A stretch of DNA of 64,000 nt, from contig OX463822.1 in the NCBI GenBank assembly GCA_949825045.1, positions 34,288,703 to 34,352,702 of the forward strand. Reading direction: 5' to 3'. Both the position numbers and the translations under genes were made by a program. This document shows positions 44,531-56,126 of the stretch, one piece after another; position 1 is the first letter of the stretch; the number at the start of each line of letters is the position of its first letter. The stretch comes from Argyresthia goedartella (Eukaryota; Arthropoda; Insecta; Lepidoptera; Argyresthiidae). Below the pieces are notes generated by a model. That model saw nothing but the letters and a program-made list of their open reading frames with translations, did no database searches and was not told where the DNA came from.

Positions 44531-44667
44531 CAGAATTGTTAGGTACGGATTTAGATGTTCTAGTTCTTGGTTTGTTTTTATAGAAATAATTACCTATTGA
44601 CCTGATCACTTCCTACTACTTGCTTAACTCTTATAATATATACTCACCAAAAATTAAACATAAACAT

Positions 44668-44890
44668 TCATATACAGGCAGATGCATTGGCTCTTACCCC
44701 ACACTAGGATCCTAGTGTGGGATCAGAGCCAATACCCTGTGCCGTGGGAACCAGAAACAGCGAGGTCACACGCATATAGTTTTATCCAAGAGCTGGGGTA
44801 TCTTATTATATTTGCCCAGCCGGGGATCGAACCCGGGACCTCTCGCATGGTAGGCAGATCCGCAACCGCAGCGCGGCAGAGGTCGTCTAC
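44668..44890 (-). mobile_element. tRNA-derived SINE, family S2, with internal palindrome
   Basis: Head cctctgccgcgctgcggttg, B box gggttcgatcccc on the minus strand. At 44689-44730 a near-perfect palindrome (ggctcttaccccacactagg against its inverted copy) marks an inverted duplication absent from the 42.7-kb copy. Confidence 0.8.
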
Positions 44891-46240
44891 AACAATCCTA
44901 CTGATATTATAAACGTGAAAGTATGTGAGTATGTATGTATGGATGTTTTTGTTACTCATTTACGCAAAAACTACTGAATTGATTTTAATTAAATAATGTA
45001 GCTTATACATCAGAATAACACATAGGCTATATTTATAAAGATATTGTATGAATTGTCTAAAATATACTGATAAGTGTCAAGTAAGTAGAAAAAAAATCTG
45101 CCATAAATACAATAAAAATTGATACCTCATTTCCAATTCACATTTGGTCGTAACTAATTGATCTTATCTATCTATCCTTATCAAAATAAATACTTGTATT
45201 GCTTCTGGTATTTAAAGTATAAATAGTTTCATTTAATTTAAAGTAATTTAATTATGATGGACAGTTAGGACTGGTATGTGGTATGTGGTATGTTGTGAAT
45301 GAATCTTCTCAAGTCTTCATCGCATTACTTAATGTATTTGATATAGACTTTGTCTTTCACACTACAAATTTGGACAAATATTTTAATAGTTACGACGATG
45401 TGATTTTGTTTTTGCGGGGCCATGTGATTTTGTTTTGAAGCGTCGAGCAAAGTCGTTACTGTACCCGGCGTATAAGTTGAACCAAAATGGCGGCGTCTGC
45501 GCAGGGTAAAATGTATGTAAAACAGTCATTTACCTGCGCAGACGCCGTCATTTTGGGTCAACTTATACGCCGCGCATTATACAATCCTTTACTGGAAGCC
45601 TTGCAGGGCATTTTCGACCCCCCGTTAACTTCGTTGTGGATAAAGCTAGAAGCCCGATTTCTTTATAGCAAAGATAACTTAACATATCCACTTAAGTATA
45701 TCCACAAATTACATAAAATTTGAACCAGTAGATTTAAAACTACGGCAAGTCAACGTTCCTTACTTATATCACTGACTCACTGACTCACTCACCGATCATC
45801 AAAATTCCAAGGTACTTCTAGCAGACCTACAAGCTTGAAATGTGATTAGTGTTTAGCCTATAAAGCAAGGAAAACTCAAACATTTCGCAACATGAGTCCA
45901 GATTTCTAAACCCACTATAATGTGACAATAATTAAGATTTTATTCACTAAAAGTTCGTATCTCTCTAGGTACGACGATGCATATTGAAATACGACTGGAT
46001 AAATTTGTAGGTGCACAAAGAGCAGATGATCCGGGAAGTGATATAACCCGTTAATTTTATATGTCCTTTCGATGGAGCCATATAGAATTAAGTGTACACA
46101 GTCTATTCGTACTTTAACAACGAAATTTATAAAATCACGGTGACGTTACTTCCGGCTCATCCCGTTTGCTGACTTTCCGACCGCCGATCGCGAGGCCAAG
46201 GTTTTAGGCGGTACGAAGTTCGCGGGTCCAGCTAGTTACA
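44891..46240 (+). repeat. Composite dispersed repeat region
   Basis: Phrases such as aaaaactactgaattgattt, cgttaacttcgttgtggata, aagctagaagcccgattt, and further on actgactcactgactcactc and tcgcgggtccagctagt are those of abundant lepidopteran elements. I cannot set exact boundaries. The inverted repeat at 45466 lies inside. Confidence 0.5.
45466..45573. repeat. Near-perfect inverted repeat (hairpin)
   Basis: Arms of about 47 bp: cggcgtataagttga and ccaaaatggcggcgtctgcg on the left; their inverted match cgcagacgccgtcatttt and tcaacttatacgccg on the right, around a loop of about 13 bp. Few mismatches. Confidence 0.93.
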
Positions 46241-46479
46241 AATAAACAAGAAAACCTTGTATAAGACATCATACTGCTCCTCGATCCGCATCTAATATGA
46301 ATTTGATTGCAAAGTTTAGAACAAAACTCCGTTGTTTAATTCGAAGATTGATGAGCGTTTCTCCTTTTCGTCTTTTACGAAGTTGACTTCACAAGGAAAC
46401 TTTATGAATTATGATTAATACAGCATTTCCGATGATGGTCTCATATAGTCGTTAAAATAATTTAATTATGATGGACTGT

Positions 46480-46751
46480 TAGGAATGGTATATTGTGAAT
46501 GAATATCCAAGTTCATTACTAATGTAGTTGATAAATCTCCTATCAGAATTATGAAATGCAACAAAATCTACAAATGCTAAATAATGTTTGGTAGCAGAAT
46601 CGTTATCAATCTAGGAATGGTATGTTGTGAATGAATCTTCTCAAGTTCATCACTAATGTAGTTGATAAATCTCCTATCAGTATTATGAAAAGCAACAAAA
46701 TCTACAAATGCTAAATAATTTTTGGTAGCTGAATCGTTATCAATCTAGTTG
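46480..46751 (+). repeat. Tandem duplication of about 140 bp
   Basis: aggaatggtatattgtgaat...tcgttatcaatctag appears twice in a row with a few differences. A third partial copy is at about 45255-45320. Confidence 0.85.
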
Positions 46752-47039
46752 GATTGTTACAGAATGTGTATTTTTTTGGATGTAACTTAACTCAATTTGG
46801 CAAACAGTTAAACCTAATAAGCCTATTGCAACCAGAGGTCGACGAAATCTTTTGCCAATCTATGTAATTGTGTTGGATAACTTACGTGCTTACAAATAGA
46901 TACAGGGTGTAACAGAATAGTTTAATCATATTTAAGGGGGTTGTTAGGGACATCATTCTAAGCGACTTTCACTATCTTCTTTTCGTGTGGGAGCGTTAAA
47001 TAGTGAATAAAAAGGAAATAAAAATATTATACTATGTTT

Positions 47040-47690
47040 CCAAAAATTATGGCATTCGCCGATGCTTGTATAAGATCCTCCTCGTGATATTTGGGCACGT
47101 TTTGAGACAAGCTTTTTGATGGTCCGTTGTTTGTTCAGGCCTGCATTTGCAGATGGAGCTCAAGGTTTTGGTCATAATCTCCCATCCTTCGTTCGGGCGA
47201 GACGGGCGATACCCGCACGCAGTCAGTTGAGCGCTCTCCAAACCATCCACTCCTATGTACCACCAGGAGGAAGACGTTCTGCCGGTGTCACAAAGCCGTT
47301 GAGATGTTGGGTACAGCCTCTCTACTTTTTCAGTCGGCGTTTCCCCTGAGAGAATCTCATTGGTGGTGAAACTCGCCCGTGTTTGAGAGGAATGTGGTCA
47401 TGGAGCGGACGCCGAGAATCGTAGAGCTGTCTCCATCGTTCATTGGCCGTGGCTGTCTCCCTTCGGACAAATGGTGGTGCTATCCCGGCCAGAATATGCA
47501 CTTTATCAGTCGGTGTAGGCTTTAAGCAGCCGGTGACCAGGCGGCGTGTTTCGTTGAGAGCCACGTCCACCTCACCGGTGTGTGCGGAGTTTTTCCACAC
47601 AGGGCACGCATATTCATGTAGACATGTAGGTTGGCTCCCCATGTGCTTGCTACCATGCGTCGGATCAGGTTATATTATGTTGACGCGAGA
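47040..47690 (-). pseudogene. LINE ORF2 C-terminal pseudogene
   Basis: Minus strand: YACPVWKNSAHTGEVDVALN, ETRRLVTGCLKPTPTDKVHI, LAGIAPPFVRRETAT, then in another frame ALNRLRAG and KCRPEQTTDHQKAC. It follows the C-terminal order of a lepidopteran LINE ORF2 ('EYASPVWxxSAHxxxVDVALNETxRxxTGCLKPTP...LAGIAPPxxRR...LNRLRTG...CxCGxEQTxDHLxxCP'). Frameshifts and a damaged zinc knuckle show decay. Confidence 0.75.
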
Positions 47691-48270
47691 GAGTGAGAGA
47701 CAGAGCTATTATAAAGCTCTGTCTCATCTTTGGCGACAAACCCCAGCGCTGGCATGCTATGGGTGGGTGCTGGTTGTATTATAAAGTTGTGACCTAACAA
47801 ATCTAACTTTAGTACATATTAGGACAGAAAGTAACCTATAGCAGCAAAATTTAATTCGTCCTTGTTTTACCGAGATTTGTTCATTCCATCCGTTCTCTTA
47901 GTAATGATTATAATTCTTGTAGGTAAGAATAAACAAATCTATTAATTTTTTACTGCAAGAACTATTGTATAACAGAAGAGTAATGAACAGTGAAAAAAAT
48001 ATTCTCCTTACGCCCATGTGACGTACGAGACGTTATGGTGTGCCTTGCAAGCTGTGTGCCATAATGGAGAGGTTTCCAATGAAGCAGTATGCCTGAAATG
48101 TGAAATTGACTAAGAAACAGTTTGCCATAAATTAAATTACCTCAGCAGTTTGCCTGAAATACAAAAAGAGTGAGGAAGCTGTAAGTTTAATAATATGATG
48201 ACTGGGAAGTTGTCAGCAAGTTGTAGGAGAAACACTGCGGTAATTACATCGCTGGTTTATAAGTAGTTTT

Positions 48271-48627
48271 AGTGAGGGACCGGTCATACGTAATGTTACA
48301 AGACGGCCGAGCCACATATTAAGTGAGGGACCGGTCATACGTACCGTTACGAGACGGCCGAGCCACACATTTAGTGAGGGACCGGTCATACGTACCGTTA
48401 CGAGACGGCCGAGCCACACATTTAGTGAGGGACCGGTCATACGTACCGTTACGAGACGGCCGAGCCACACATTTAGTGAGGGACCGGTCATACGTACCGT
48501 TACGAGACGGCCGAGCCACACATTTAGTGAGGGACCGGTCATACGTACCGTTACGAGACGGCCGAGCCACACATTTATTGAGGGACCGGTCATACGTACC
48601 GTTACGAGACGGCCGAGCCACACATTT
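48271..48627 (+). repeat. 51-bp minisatellite, 7 units
   Basis: Units start at 48271, 48322, 48373, 48424, 48475, 48526 and 48577: agtgagggaccggtcatacg, taccgttacgagacggccga, gccacacattt. As 51 is divisible by three, a frame stays open on each strand for more than 100 codons. GC-rich in an AT-rich flank; each unit has the palindrome accggt. The outer units carry more differences than the inner ones. Confidence 0.95.
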
Positions 48628-49629
48628 TGACTAAGGTGTAGAGTTTGTGAAGTGAGAGCTTGTGGCGGGTAGAGCTTGTCTCTACATGATGTCTGATAAT
48701 AATATAATATAATATAATAGATCCAAGTTTTATGTTTTTGTTTTGTTGTTTTTGCACTAATACAAGCTTACATACCAAATTTCAGCTTTAGAGGACTTCA
48801 GGAAGTACCCTAAGAATTTTATTAATCATCAGTGAGATCAGTAAAATCTAAACTATAAGAGATATATGATATGTATGAGAGCTATGCAATTAAAACTTTA
48901 TACGTTTTATGTGTCCACCATACCATTTTTTACCATCAAACCCAAGTTGTGATGGTAAAAAAAACGACGAAGCGCTTCGAGTAAAGCTAGTAGTGCCATT
49001 GCGCTTCGCTTTGCTGGTCTTGGCTGGTCTTGGCGGGGGCACTGCCGTGCCGCCAGATATTTGTTGCCATTTTAATATGACATTTCTAACTTAATATTTC
49101 AAGTTGAGTTCTCTTTGTTCGTTTCAGTCATTGTTTATTTGTTTATGAAAGTTTCCACAAAGCTACGACGAAAAGGTACTTTTACAACAAGTAAGCCTGT
49201 TGACGATTATTTATCTAACTTTCGAAAACTTCAGCTTTGGAGCTGGCTGGAATATTGTTTAGGTGAAGGAATTGCTTTCTCTACCTTGTATATAATAGGA
49301 GAAAATACGAATATAACTTAAAGTAACTCAACCAATCAACAATCATCAATTTCTTTAAGTATTATATTTATATCTTCTAGATATAGATAGCACTCGTACT
49401 GTAATACCCTATCGACGAGTGAAAGGATAATTTAGTTACATACATATTCGGATTCAGTTTTTGTTTCTGCGTCGTTATAGCCGGGTCGTAGAAAAAATGT
49501 CGCTTAAACTAATTTGCCTTCCACCCGTCGCAATGCCTGTAGCAGATTAGCCTCACCAAGCATATCGACCATATCCACATCTTACATTATTTATTGACGG
49601 CTACTATTTAATCGTACATAAAAAATACT

Positions 49630-49840
49630 AATTTACCCAGCACAAACGATCAGCAAAAACACTTTTTATGTTTTAAATATTTTATGTGTACTCAAGTTTA
49701 TGTTTTAAGTATTTGTTGTTCTTGCATGTTCAACCTAACACGAAGGATTCTTCACCTAAGCTACCGCAGCATTTTGCCCGGATATTTGCTGTGCAAATCA
49801 GTATTTTTGAGGTGCAGTTTAATATTTCCTTTTATTGATC
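49630..49840. mobile_element. MITE type M1, decayed
   Basis: Right end tttgctgtgcaaatcagtat followed by tttttgaggtgcagtttaat retains the TTAA flank. The core is shortened (the cttcgcttcgctc part is deleted). Confidence 0.65.
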
Positions 49841-50354
49841 GTTTGGTCGCTCACAAAGTCCACAGCCCAAGCAGCCATTGGACAGCCTCTTTGTCAGCCT
49901 ATTATAGTGAGGCAATATAAACAGGAAAAAGGCAAAATATAGGTGTCATTGAGGCGAGCTATTTACCACCCTGAGTCCCTGTTACTGTTTCGAGAGCTAT
50001 ATAAGTGTTTTTGGGAGCTAAAAATCGATCGAATTAGGTCTTATGACTACGAAAATGTATTTTTCTTTTATCGTCGTTATCATGCTTTTATCTTTTCAGC
50101 ACATGGCAGAAACTCTCGGTCCAAATTGTCTCGAGACTGGTAATTTCGCTTTTATTTCAATAAATTGAAGGCAGAAATTCTTAAGACAATCAAAATTACA
50201 TCATCACCCGTGAGATTCCCGCCCTAACGTCACGTGACAGTATTTAGTGCCTCGCGTCGGTGGGAGAAGCCTAACCAAAAAGTTTCGTTTAAATTAGGAC
50301 GAATCCAAATACATCCTTCTTGCTTGAACAAGCAAGCACGCAAAACGGTATTTG

Positions 50355-50585
50355 AATGCTAGTCAAAATAGATTATTTTTAGGAACTGTCAAAACAGTAA
50401 TTTTGTTTACGACCTCTATGAAATACTAGCATGTGACGTCATAGTCAAATGCTGTCTTTTCAACACAAAATTTAGATTATAAAATACAAATGCTGGAATT
50501 ATACAATTCTGATATTGTCAAACGTTTTGGTTGAAATAATTTCAGCTTTAGACACGTTATTAGATCTATTGGACTACCTTGTCTT
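50355..50585 (-). repeat. Dispersed repeat X, copy 2
   Basis: Reverse complement of 10990-11200: aggaactgtcaaaacagtaa, ctatgaaatactagc and atattgtcaaacgtttt match. Confidence 0.7.
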
Positions 50586-51019
50586 ATATCGTTTTTTGTT
50601 GGTCACATGACACAGGCATTCAATTATTCAGCCTGTTACTAGTGGCCCCGTGGGCAGTAGAGCTCGCTAACAGGGGGGACTGTGAACCAATTTATAGGTA
50701 AGTATTTTAGATTCAATCAAAATCAAGTAGTAAAGTAGCGCACAAATTTGTAAACTACATTTTGCTACTTAAAATACAATTTATTGACTTTTCACGAAAA
50801 TAGTTATAGTCTATTTCACTCACTCTAATGGTCCTCTTTACTAATCCGTTGCCTATTTCGGGGAGTCCACACTTGGTATGTTTTGAAAATATTTCTTGGA
50901 TTTTTAGAAAACAGGTGGCCGAAAAGGCATGGTGTAGTATATTTTCAGAACCGGCTCATAAAGCCCTTTAATTTGATACTCCACATGATGGGTTTCAGAA
51001 AAAAAATAAAAGTACAAAA

Positions 51020-51065
51020 AACTAATGACGTCATAACTCTCCCCCCCCCCCTCCCGCCCCCCCCA
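51020..51065 (+). repeat. C-rich and G-rich runs
   Basis: A C10 run, a ctcccgcccccccc run and then cagggggg within 50 bp of a decayed repeat-derived segment (50940-51235). Confidence 0.8.
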
Positions 51066-51421
51066 GGGGGGAAATCGAGAAAAGCTCTCGACAAAAAAAA
51101 ACTTAATTCAAGGAATACGTGTGCCAAGTTTTGTGAGGATCGTAGGACACGTATAGAGACAGACGAAAGCAAAATCGGCTTCCTATCTTGTCGAAATGGA
51201 GCCCTTCGCTCGCTCAGTCAATTACGGTATTACAGCCTATGATGAGTGATGTGCACTGTGCAGTCTGATGATATGTTATCGCCGCGACGAACTGCACCAG
51301 CCTACCTCCGAGCAGGGCGTGTCCCCAGATAATTGTTTTATATTCAGAGGAACACAAACGTCATTTCAAACATCCCAATTTGTCTGTCTAAGTACGATGA
51401 CTTACTTTGTACATTTCGGGG

Positions 51422-51590
51422 GCGATCTTCTTGCTATCCTTGTCTCGCCTCGAGCGATGTTCTTGCTATCCTTGTCTCGCCTCGAGCGATCTTCTTGCTA
51501 TCCTTGTCTCGCCTCGAGCGATCTTCTTGCTATCCTTGTCTCGCCTCGAGCGATCTTCTTGCTATCCTTGTCTCGCCTCGAGCCTCGAGC
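51422..51590 (+). repeat. 32-bp minisatellite, about 5 units
   Basis: tcttgctatccttgtctcgc plus ctcgagcgatct starts at 51429 and every 32 bp to 51557. Each unit has an XhoI-like ctcgag. Open frames here are repeat artefacts. Confidence 0.93.
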
Positions 51591-51782
51591 GGACCACGTG
51601 CACTCGCCACGGCACTCGCCATACGACATTAGAGAAAGGAAATGTATTCAAAATAAACAAGTAAGTGTAACAATCATTTTCCTTCTTCTTTGTTGTTCAC
51701 TTCAGTACAAGGAAAATTCGGCGGCGGCGAGTTTGTAAATATATTACTATTGATATATAGCTATAAATAAATTTCAACAAAT

Positions 51783-52030
51783 GAGTTCCATGGTCTAATG
51801 GGTTTCTTGCTTCTCACACTGTAAAAGCAGGTTCGAAACCTGAACGTACCAATGAGATAATTTATTTATCTTAAGTACAGTATCGGACGTTCAGTGTTTC
51901 GGATGACACGTTAAGCTGCAGCTCCCGGCTACTATCGCTACGTGGTAGTGCTCGTAAAAACCTTCCACCAACCCGCACTGAGCCAGCGTGGTGGAGTATG
52001 GCTAATCTTACTCGTTAATTTTACTCGTAT
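51783..52030 (+). mobile_element. SINE-like element with B box
   Basis: A tRNA-like start (tggtctaatgggtttcttgc) and ggttcgaaacc B box are followed by atcttaagtacagtatcgga, gttaagctgcagctcccgg and ccaacccgcactgagccagc, phrases of lepidopteran SINEs with a shared central domain. Confidence 0.6.
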
Positions 52031-52564
52031 TCGGGTAAAGACCATTAACTTAACCTAATCAGGATTTTATAAAATTAACTTCGGAAATCCAAGATGTGTG
52101 TGATTATATATTAAAAAATAAAAGTGATTTGACTAGTATAACACAGTATATTAAATTGGTGTTGTATACTAATTTGAATTTTTACTTTATTACTTGTAAT
52201 CAACATAGGAATGAAGATTTTTTATTTGATTTTACTAGTAGATTCTTTTGTTTGATTTGGTGTCGAAATACGAACAAGTTGTTAAATGGTACTAGTACGG
52301 AATGGATACGCAGGGGCATGACCCAGTCCAAAAACTTGCCTATAAATATAATTGTAAAAGAAGAAAGAATAAGTGTAAATAAATTATAGGAATTAAATAT
52401 GATTTCGTTGATTCTTTTCTTTGAGTTGGTCTCTATTATTTAATGGGCTACATTTGTAAATAAAAATTACCCCGAAACATTAATGAAACCTTGCGGCAAA
52501 AATTTGGTTCACTTGTTTGCGATGTAGGCTGTTAATTTTTTTATTTTAATAAAATTTATCTTTT

Positions 52565-52800
52565 GCAATAATAATAATAATCGTTTATTGCAGGCATAAA
52601 ATCCCATAGAATAAATGACACTGTATGTCAACAATAAGATTAAATGAAAATTCAAATAAATAAATACAAAATAAAAATGTCAAAAAATTTAAAGATACAA
52701 AATGAAGATTACAATTTAAAAAACGCATTAAAATCCGTCTACCCGTTTGAGCGCTAGGGTGTCACGGATAGACACACGGACAGACGCTTCAAACTTATAA
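52565..52800 (+). repeat. Probable retroposon end
   Basis: aataataataataatcgttt followed by attgcaggcataaaatccca resembles the reversed 3' ends of lepidopteran retroposons. No coding part. Confidence 0.45.
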
Positions 52801-52919
52801 CACCCGTCTTTTTCGTCGCGGGATAACAATGTTCATGTCAAAGTATTTGTCAATGAACTACATAAATATATCACTATTGCCCACCTGCTCACGACAGCAC
52901 ATAAAGTGCAATAAACAAA

Positions 52920-53080
52920 GTGTACGGGCCCCGGGGTGGTGGCGGCGGCGGCGGCGGCGGCGGCAGTGGAGCGTGCAACTGGACAGTTCACTAACTGCCC
53001 AGGCTGGCCGACACGTGAGTTTGACTGCGACATGCATTGTCCACGACGGCGGCGGACGGGGCCTTGTTGGTTTCATGTCG
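52920..53080 (+). other. GC-rich island in the tomosyn intron
   Basis: Includes (GGC)n at about 52940-52965 and gccgacacgtgagt, a donor-like site, at about 53007. No TATA box or exon is proven. It could be an alternative first exon, or merely a simple-repeat island. Confidence 0.25.
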
Positions 53081-53126
53081 TGTTCAAGTAGGTTGATAGT
53101 ATTTTATGTCGTGGTGTACTGAGCTA

Positions 53127-53543
53127 TTCTTAGGGTTCCGTATCCGAAATGTGCTAAACGGGACCCTACTACTAAGTCTCCGCTGTCCGTCTGTCACCAG
53201 GCTGTATCTCATGAACCGTGATAGTTAGAAAGATAAAATATTCACAGATGATGTATTTCTGTTGCCGCTATAACAACAAATACTAAAATACAGAATAAAA
53301 TAAATGTTTAAGGGGGCTCTCATATAACAATTATTTCAATACCACATACAAAGTTATGAATGCACCTAGTTAAGAACATGGAGTGTGAAAGTGTATACCT
53401 TTGTCAATAACTTTACAATAACAATAACAATAACTTTGTTAACAACATTTTTCCAAACTATTTACTCCACACCACCCCTACCATTGTACGGTGGTACGGA
53501 ACCCTTCATGCGCGAGTTAGACTCGCACTTGACCGTTTTTTTT
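53127..53543 (-). repeat. Dispersed GGGTTCC repeat, copy 6
   Basis: Reverse copy, tagggttccgtatccgaaat to gactcgcacttgaccgtttt. A local (aataac)n expansion occurs at 53405-53430. Confidence 0.85.
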
Positions 53544-54344
53544 GTTGTTTTTTTTTCAATTTAGCGACAGAACAGCAATGTTCTGGACAATATATATTAG
53601 GTATATGGGAAATTTTACCCTAGGAACATACCAACATTTTACTGCACAGTAGCGTTTTTTGTTTCTTTAAATAAAATACACTCTCTTTGATTGATTGATT
53701 GCACAAAACAAAAGGTACGTACAAAATATAAGACACATAAAATGGAGAATACATGCAGAAAGGTGAGCTTATCACGCTTTAGCTTATTCTCGTTCATAAA
53801 GTTAATTGTTTCTCGAATCTCAAATCTCACCAAACACCAAGAAACGGCGAATATAGCTACAAGTTAATCCAAGGAAGACCCTTCTGGATTTCCTAAGTAA
53901 ATGATGTGGTGTCGCGGTTCGCACACGCTCAATGTTTAAAGCAAACGAGCCCGGAAGTGCGGACTGACGAGCGAAGTTTCCCGCCAACTGTCGATTCTGC
54001 GCGCGAGGAACATAACCTCAAATATTTAATAAGCGGCTTCTATGTACGAAAAGAATAGACCTATACCTATGTGTGCTGTGTTGAAGACGTTCATAGTAGA
54101 CGTAATATTAAACGCTCTCTACAAAAGTCATGCAAGAACGAATTGACGTCTTTCAACGTCTTTCAAGCGATGTTTTCAACAAATACTGTTGGTGATGATT
54201 TTAAGGTTATGTCAAAACCTGTTCATTTAGGTTATTCTTTATTCGTTATTCATAAATCTGAAGATATTTTATATATACTTAAGCACCTTCATAATAATAT
54301 TTCCATATTTTCCTCAATATCTTTAAGACTCCGCATCCCGAAGC
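53544..54344. other. Tomosyn intron, nothing recognised
   Basis: No exon or repeat family could be assigned; a moderately GC-rich patch lies at 53900-54010. Confidence 0.4.
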
Positions 54345-54720
54345 TAGTATATATCACCTTAATATCGTGAAATTCGTTAGTTTATAAACTTACGCGTGAG
54401 TTTGGTATCCATCAATAAATTGTAAATGAGACTGACTGGGTATAAAATGTTTGCTTTTTTGTTCCCACATGTCAATAACACTAAACCCCCTTTATCCTTC
54501 GTGATAGGTTGACATGGCTTCGCTCACCCCCTTTACCCTGATCCACCGCTTCGCCCTGGTATTTCGTTTGCAATTCAAGCTTAAACCAGTTCACAATTTA
54601 CTAGTTGATTATAAACCAAAGTGTTATATTAGAGCAGTATGGTACAGTTCTCAATTTATCAACTGCTTATAAACCAACGAACAAAAAACCTAACAGTTTT
54701 CCCAATCATACGGTGACATA
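54345..54720. mobile_element. MITE type M3, inverted copy
   Basis: Ends tatatatcaccttaatatcg and catacggtgacata are inverted matches. The core (ccctttatccttcgtg...cgccctggtatttcg) is partly rearranged. Confidence 0.7.
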
Positions 54721-55872
54721 GGTAAATGATGATTTATTACAATAAATGATGATTAGTGTTATTCGTATTCAAAGTGTCTGCGAGGTGATATGTGCTTGGC
54801 CCGAACCATCTCCGTAAACACGTGGTGGGTGGTCCATCCGTGACACTCCACGGTAATTAGACACCCCACGACAGGGGACGCTAAGACGGCGCTACGAACG
54901 GTCCTGAGATATTAATTATGTGCTTGCGGCTGCTTGGCTGAGAATCATGAGCGAGCACTCGTTTAATATTTATAACTAGGCACGTTTGCAACACTTAATA
55001 TGGTGGTGGAGTGATCTAATCTGAAAAGCTCATTACAGATGGCGCTGGTGTAGTTCAATTCAATTCAATTATTATTTTTTTATTAAAAATAGATTCTTAC
55101 GAACACTTTTTGAACGTCATTTGAATCTATATAATGCAAGAAAAACTACTACCGCTTCGGAAAGTGTTATGGCAAGGCTGTGTACCTATCAAAGTTGTCA
55201 AACTCTATTTACTTCTTATAATATATGCCGTGCTAACCTCATTTGAGGTTAAACCTCTCAATAGCTATAAAAAGAAAACAAAATATGGCTATAAAATGCC
55301 AAATTGTCAAGACGGCCAGCCACATTTTTTTTTACTCAGTCAGTCGACCAATCAAGTGTGAGATACCAGAGAGAAGATACGTTTATCCTTTATTTCCGGT
55401 CAGTATTCCCAGTATTTAAAAATAATAGTGGGTACTAGCAATAATTTTATTAAAATTAAAATAAATATTATTCCAAGTCCATACTAGGTGTTCATGCGCG
55501 AGTGGATGTTAGGTAAATTAAAATTGAATGCAGGTCCATACTAGGTGTTCATACGCGGGTGGACAGGTTAAATTTGCCAGTGTCAAGTGTATTTGAAAGA
55601 TCACGTGACATGTTTTTTTTTCTCATTTCGCAAACATGTGAACAGTCTTAGGACTATGAGCAGTTGTTAAGATGGACTAAATGGCGTGTTAGGCGTGCCA
55701 TGCCCTCCCATAGCCAGGTTGCATTCATTACTCACTTTGGGGTAAATTATTCCAGGTGTGTAGTAGCCTTTTCAAGCGACTCGTAAGGTGGGGTGAGGCA
55801 GAGAGAGAGGTGACAGCTTGCTCAGAGGCAATAAGTGGATTCGTGGCACGCGTGCAGATAAATTTACAAACT
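54721..55872. other. Tomosyn intron, nothing recognised
   Basis: A short direct duplication, gtccatactaggtgttcat, occurs near 55475 and 55532. Confidence 0.4.
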
Positions 55873-56126
55873 TTAATAATAATAACTTATAATAATAATA
55901 TCTTGGACACAATTTACACACATTGATCTAGCCCCAAACTAGGATTCCCTGTATCTTGGGTACTAGACAACGATACACATATATATATATAGAGAAAGAT
56001 AAACAACCATGACTAGGGTACAAACATCCGTTCTCATCAAACAAATATTTGCCCCCACCGAGACTCGAACCCGGGACCCTTGGCTTCGTAGGCAGGGTCA
56101 CTGCCGACTCGGCCATTCGGGTCGTG
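55873..56126 (-). mobile_element. tRNA-derived SINE, family S1
   Basis: Minus strand: head cgacccgaatggccgagtcg, B box gggttcgagtctc, body tcgttgtctagtacccaaga, tail of tta/taa repeats at 55876-55900. Close to 15845 and 23545. Confidence 0.87.

Noticed and set aside
48213..48634. Three overlapping frames of 100-136 codons on both strands
   Set aside because: They all come from the 51-bp tandem repeat, with no flanking gene structure.
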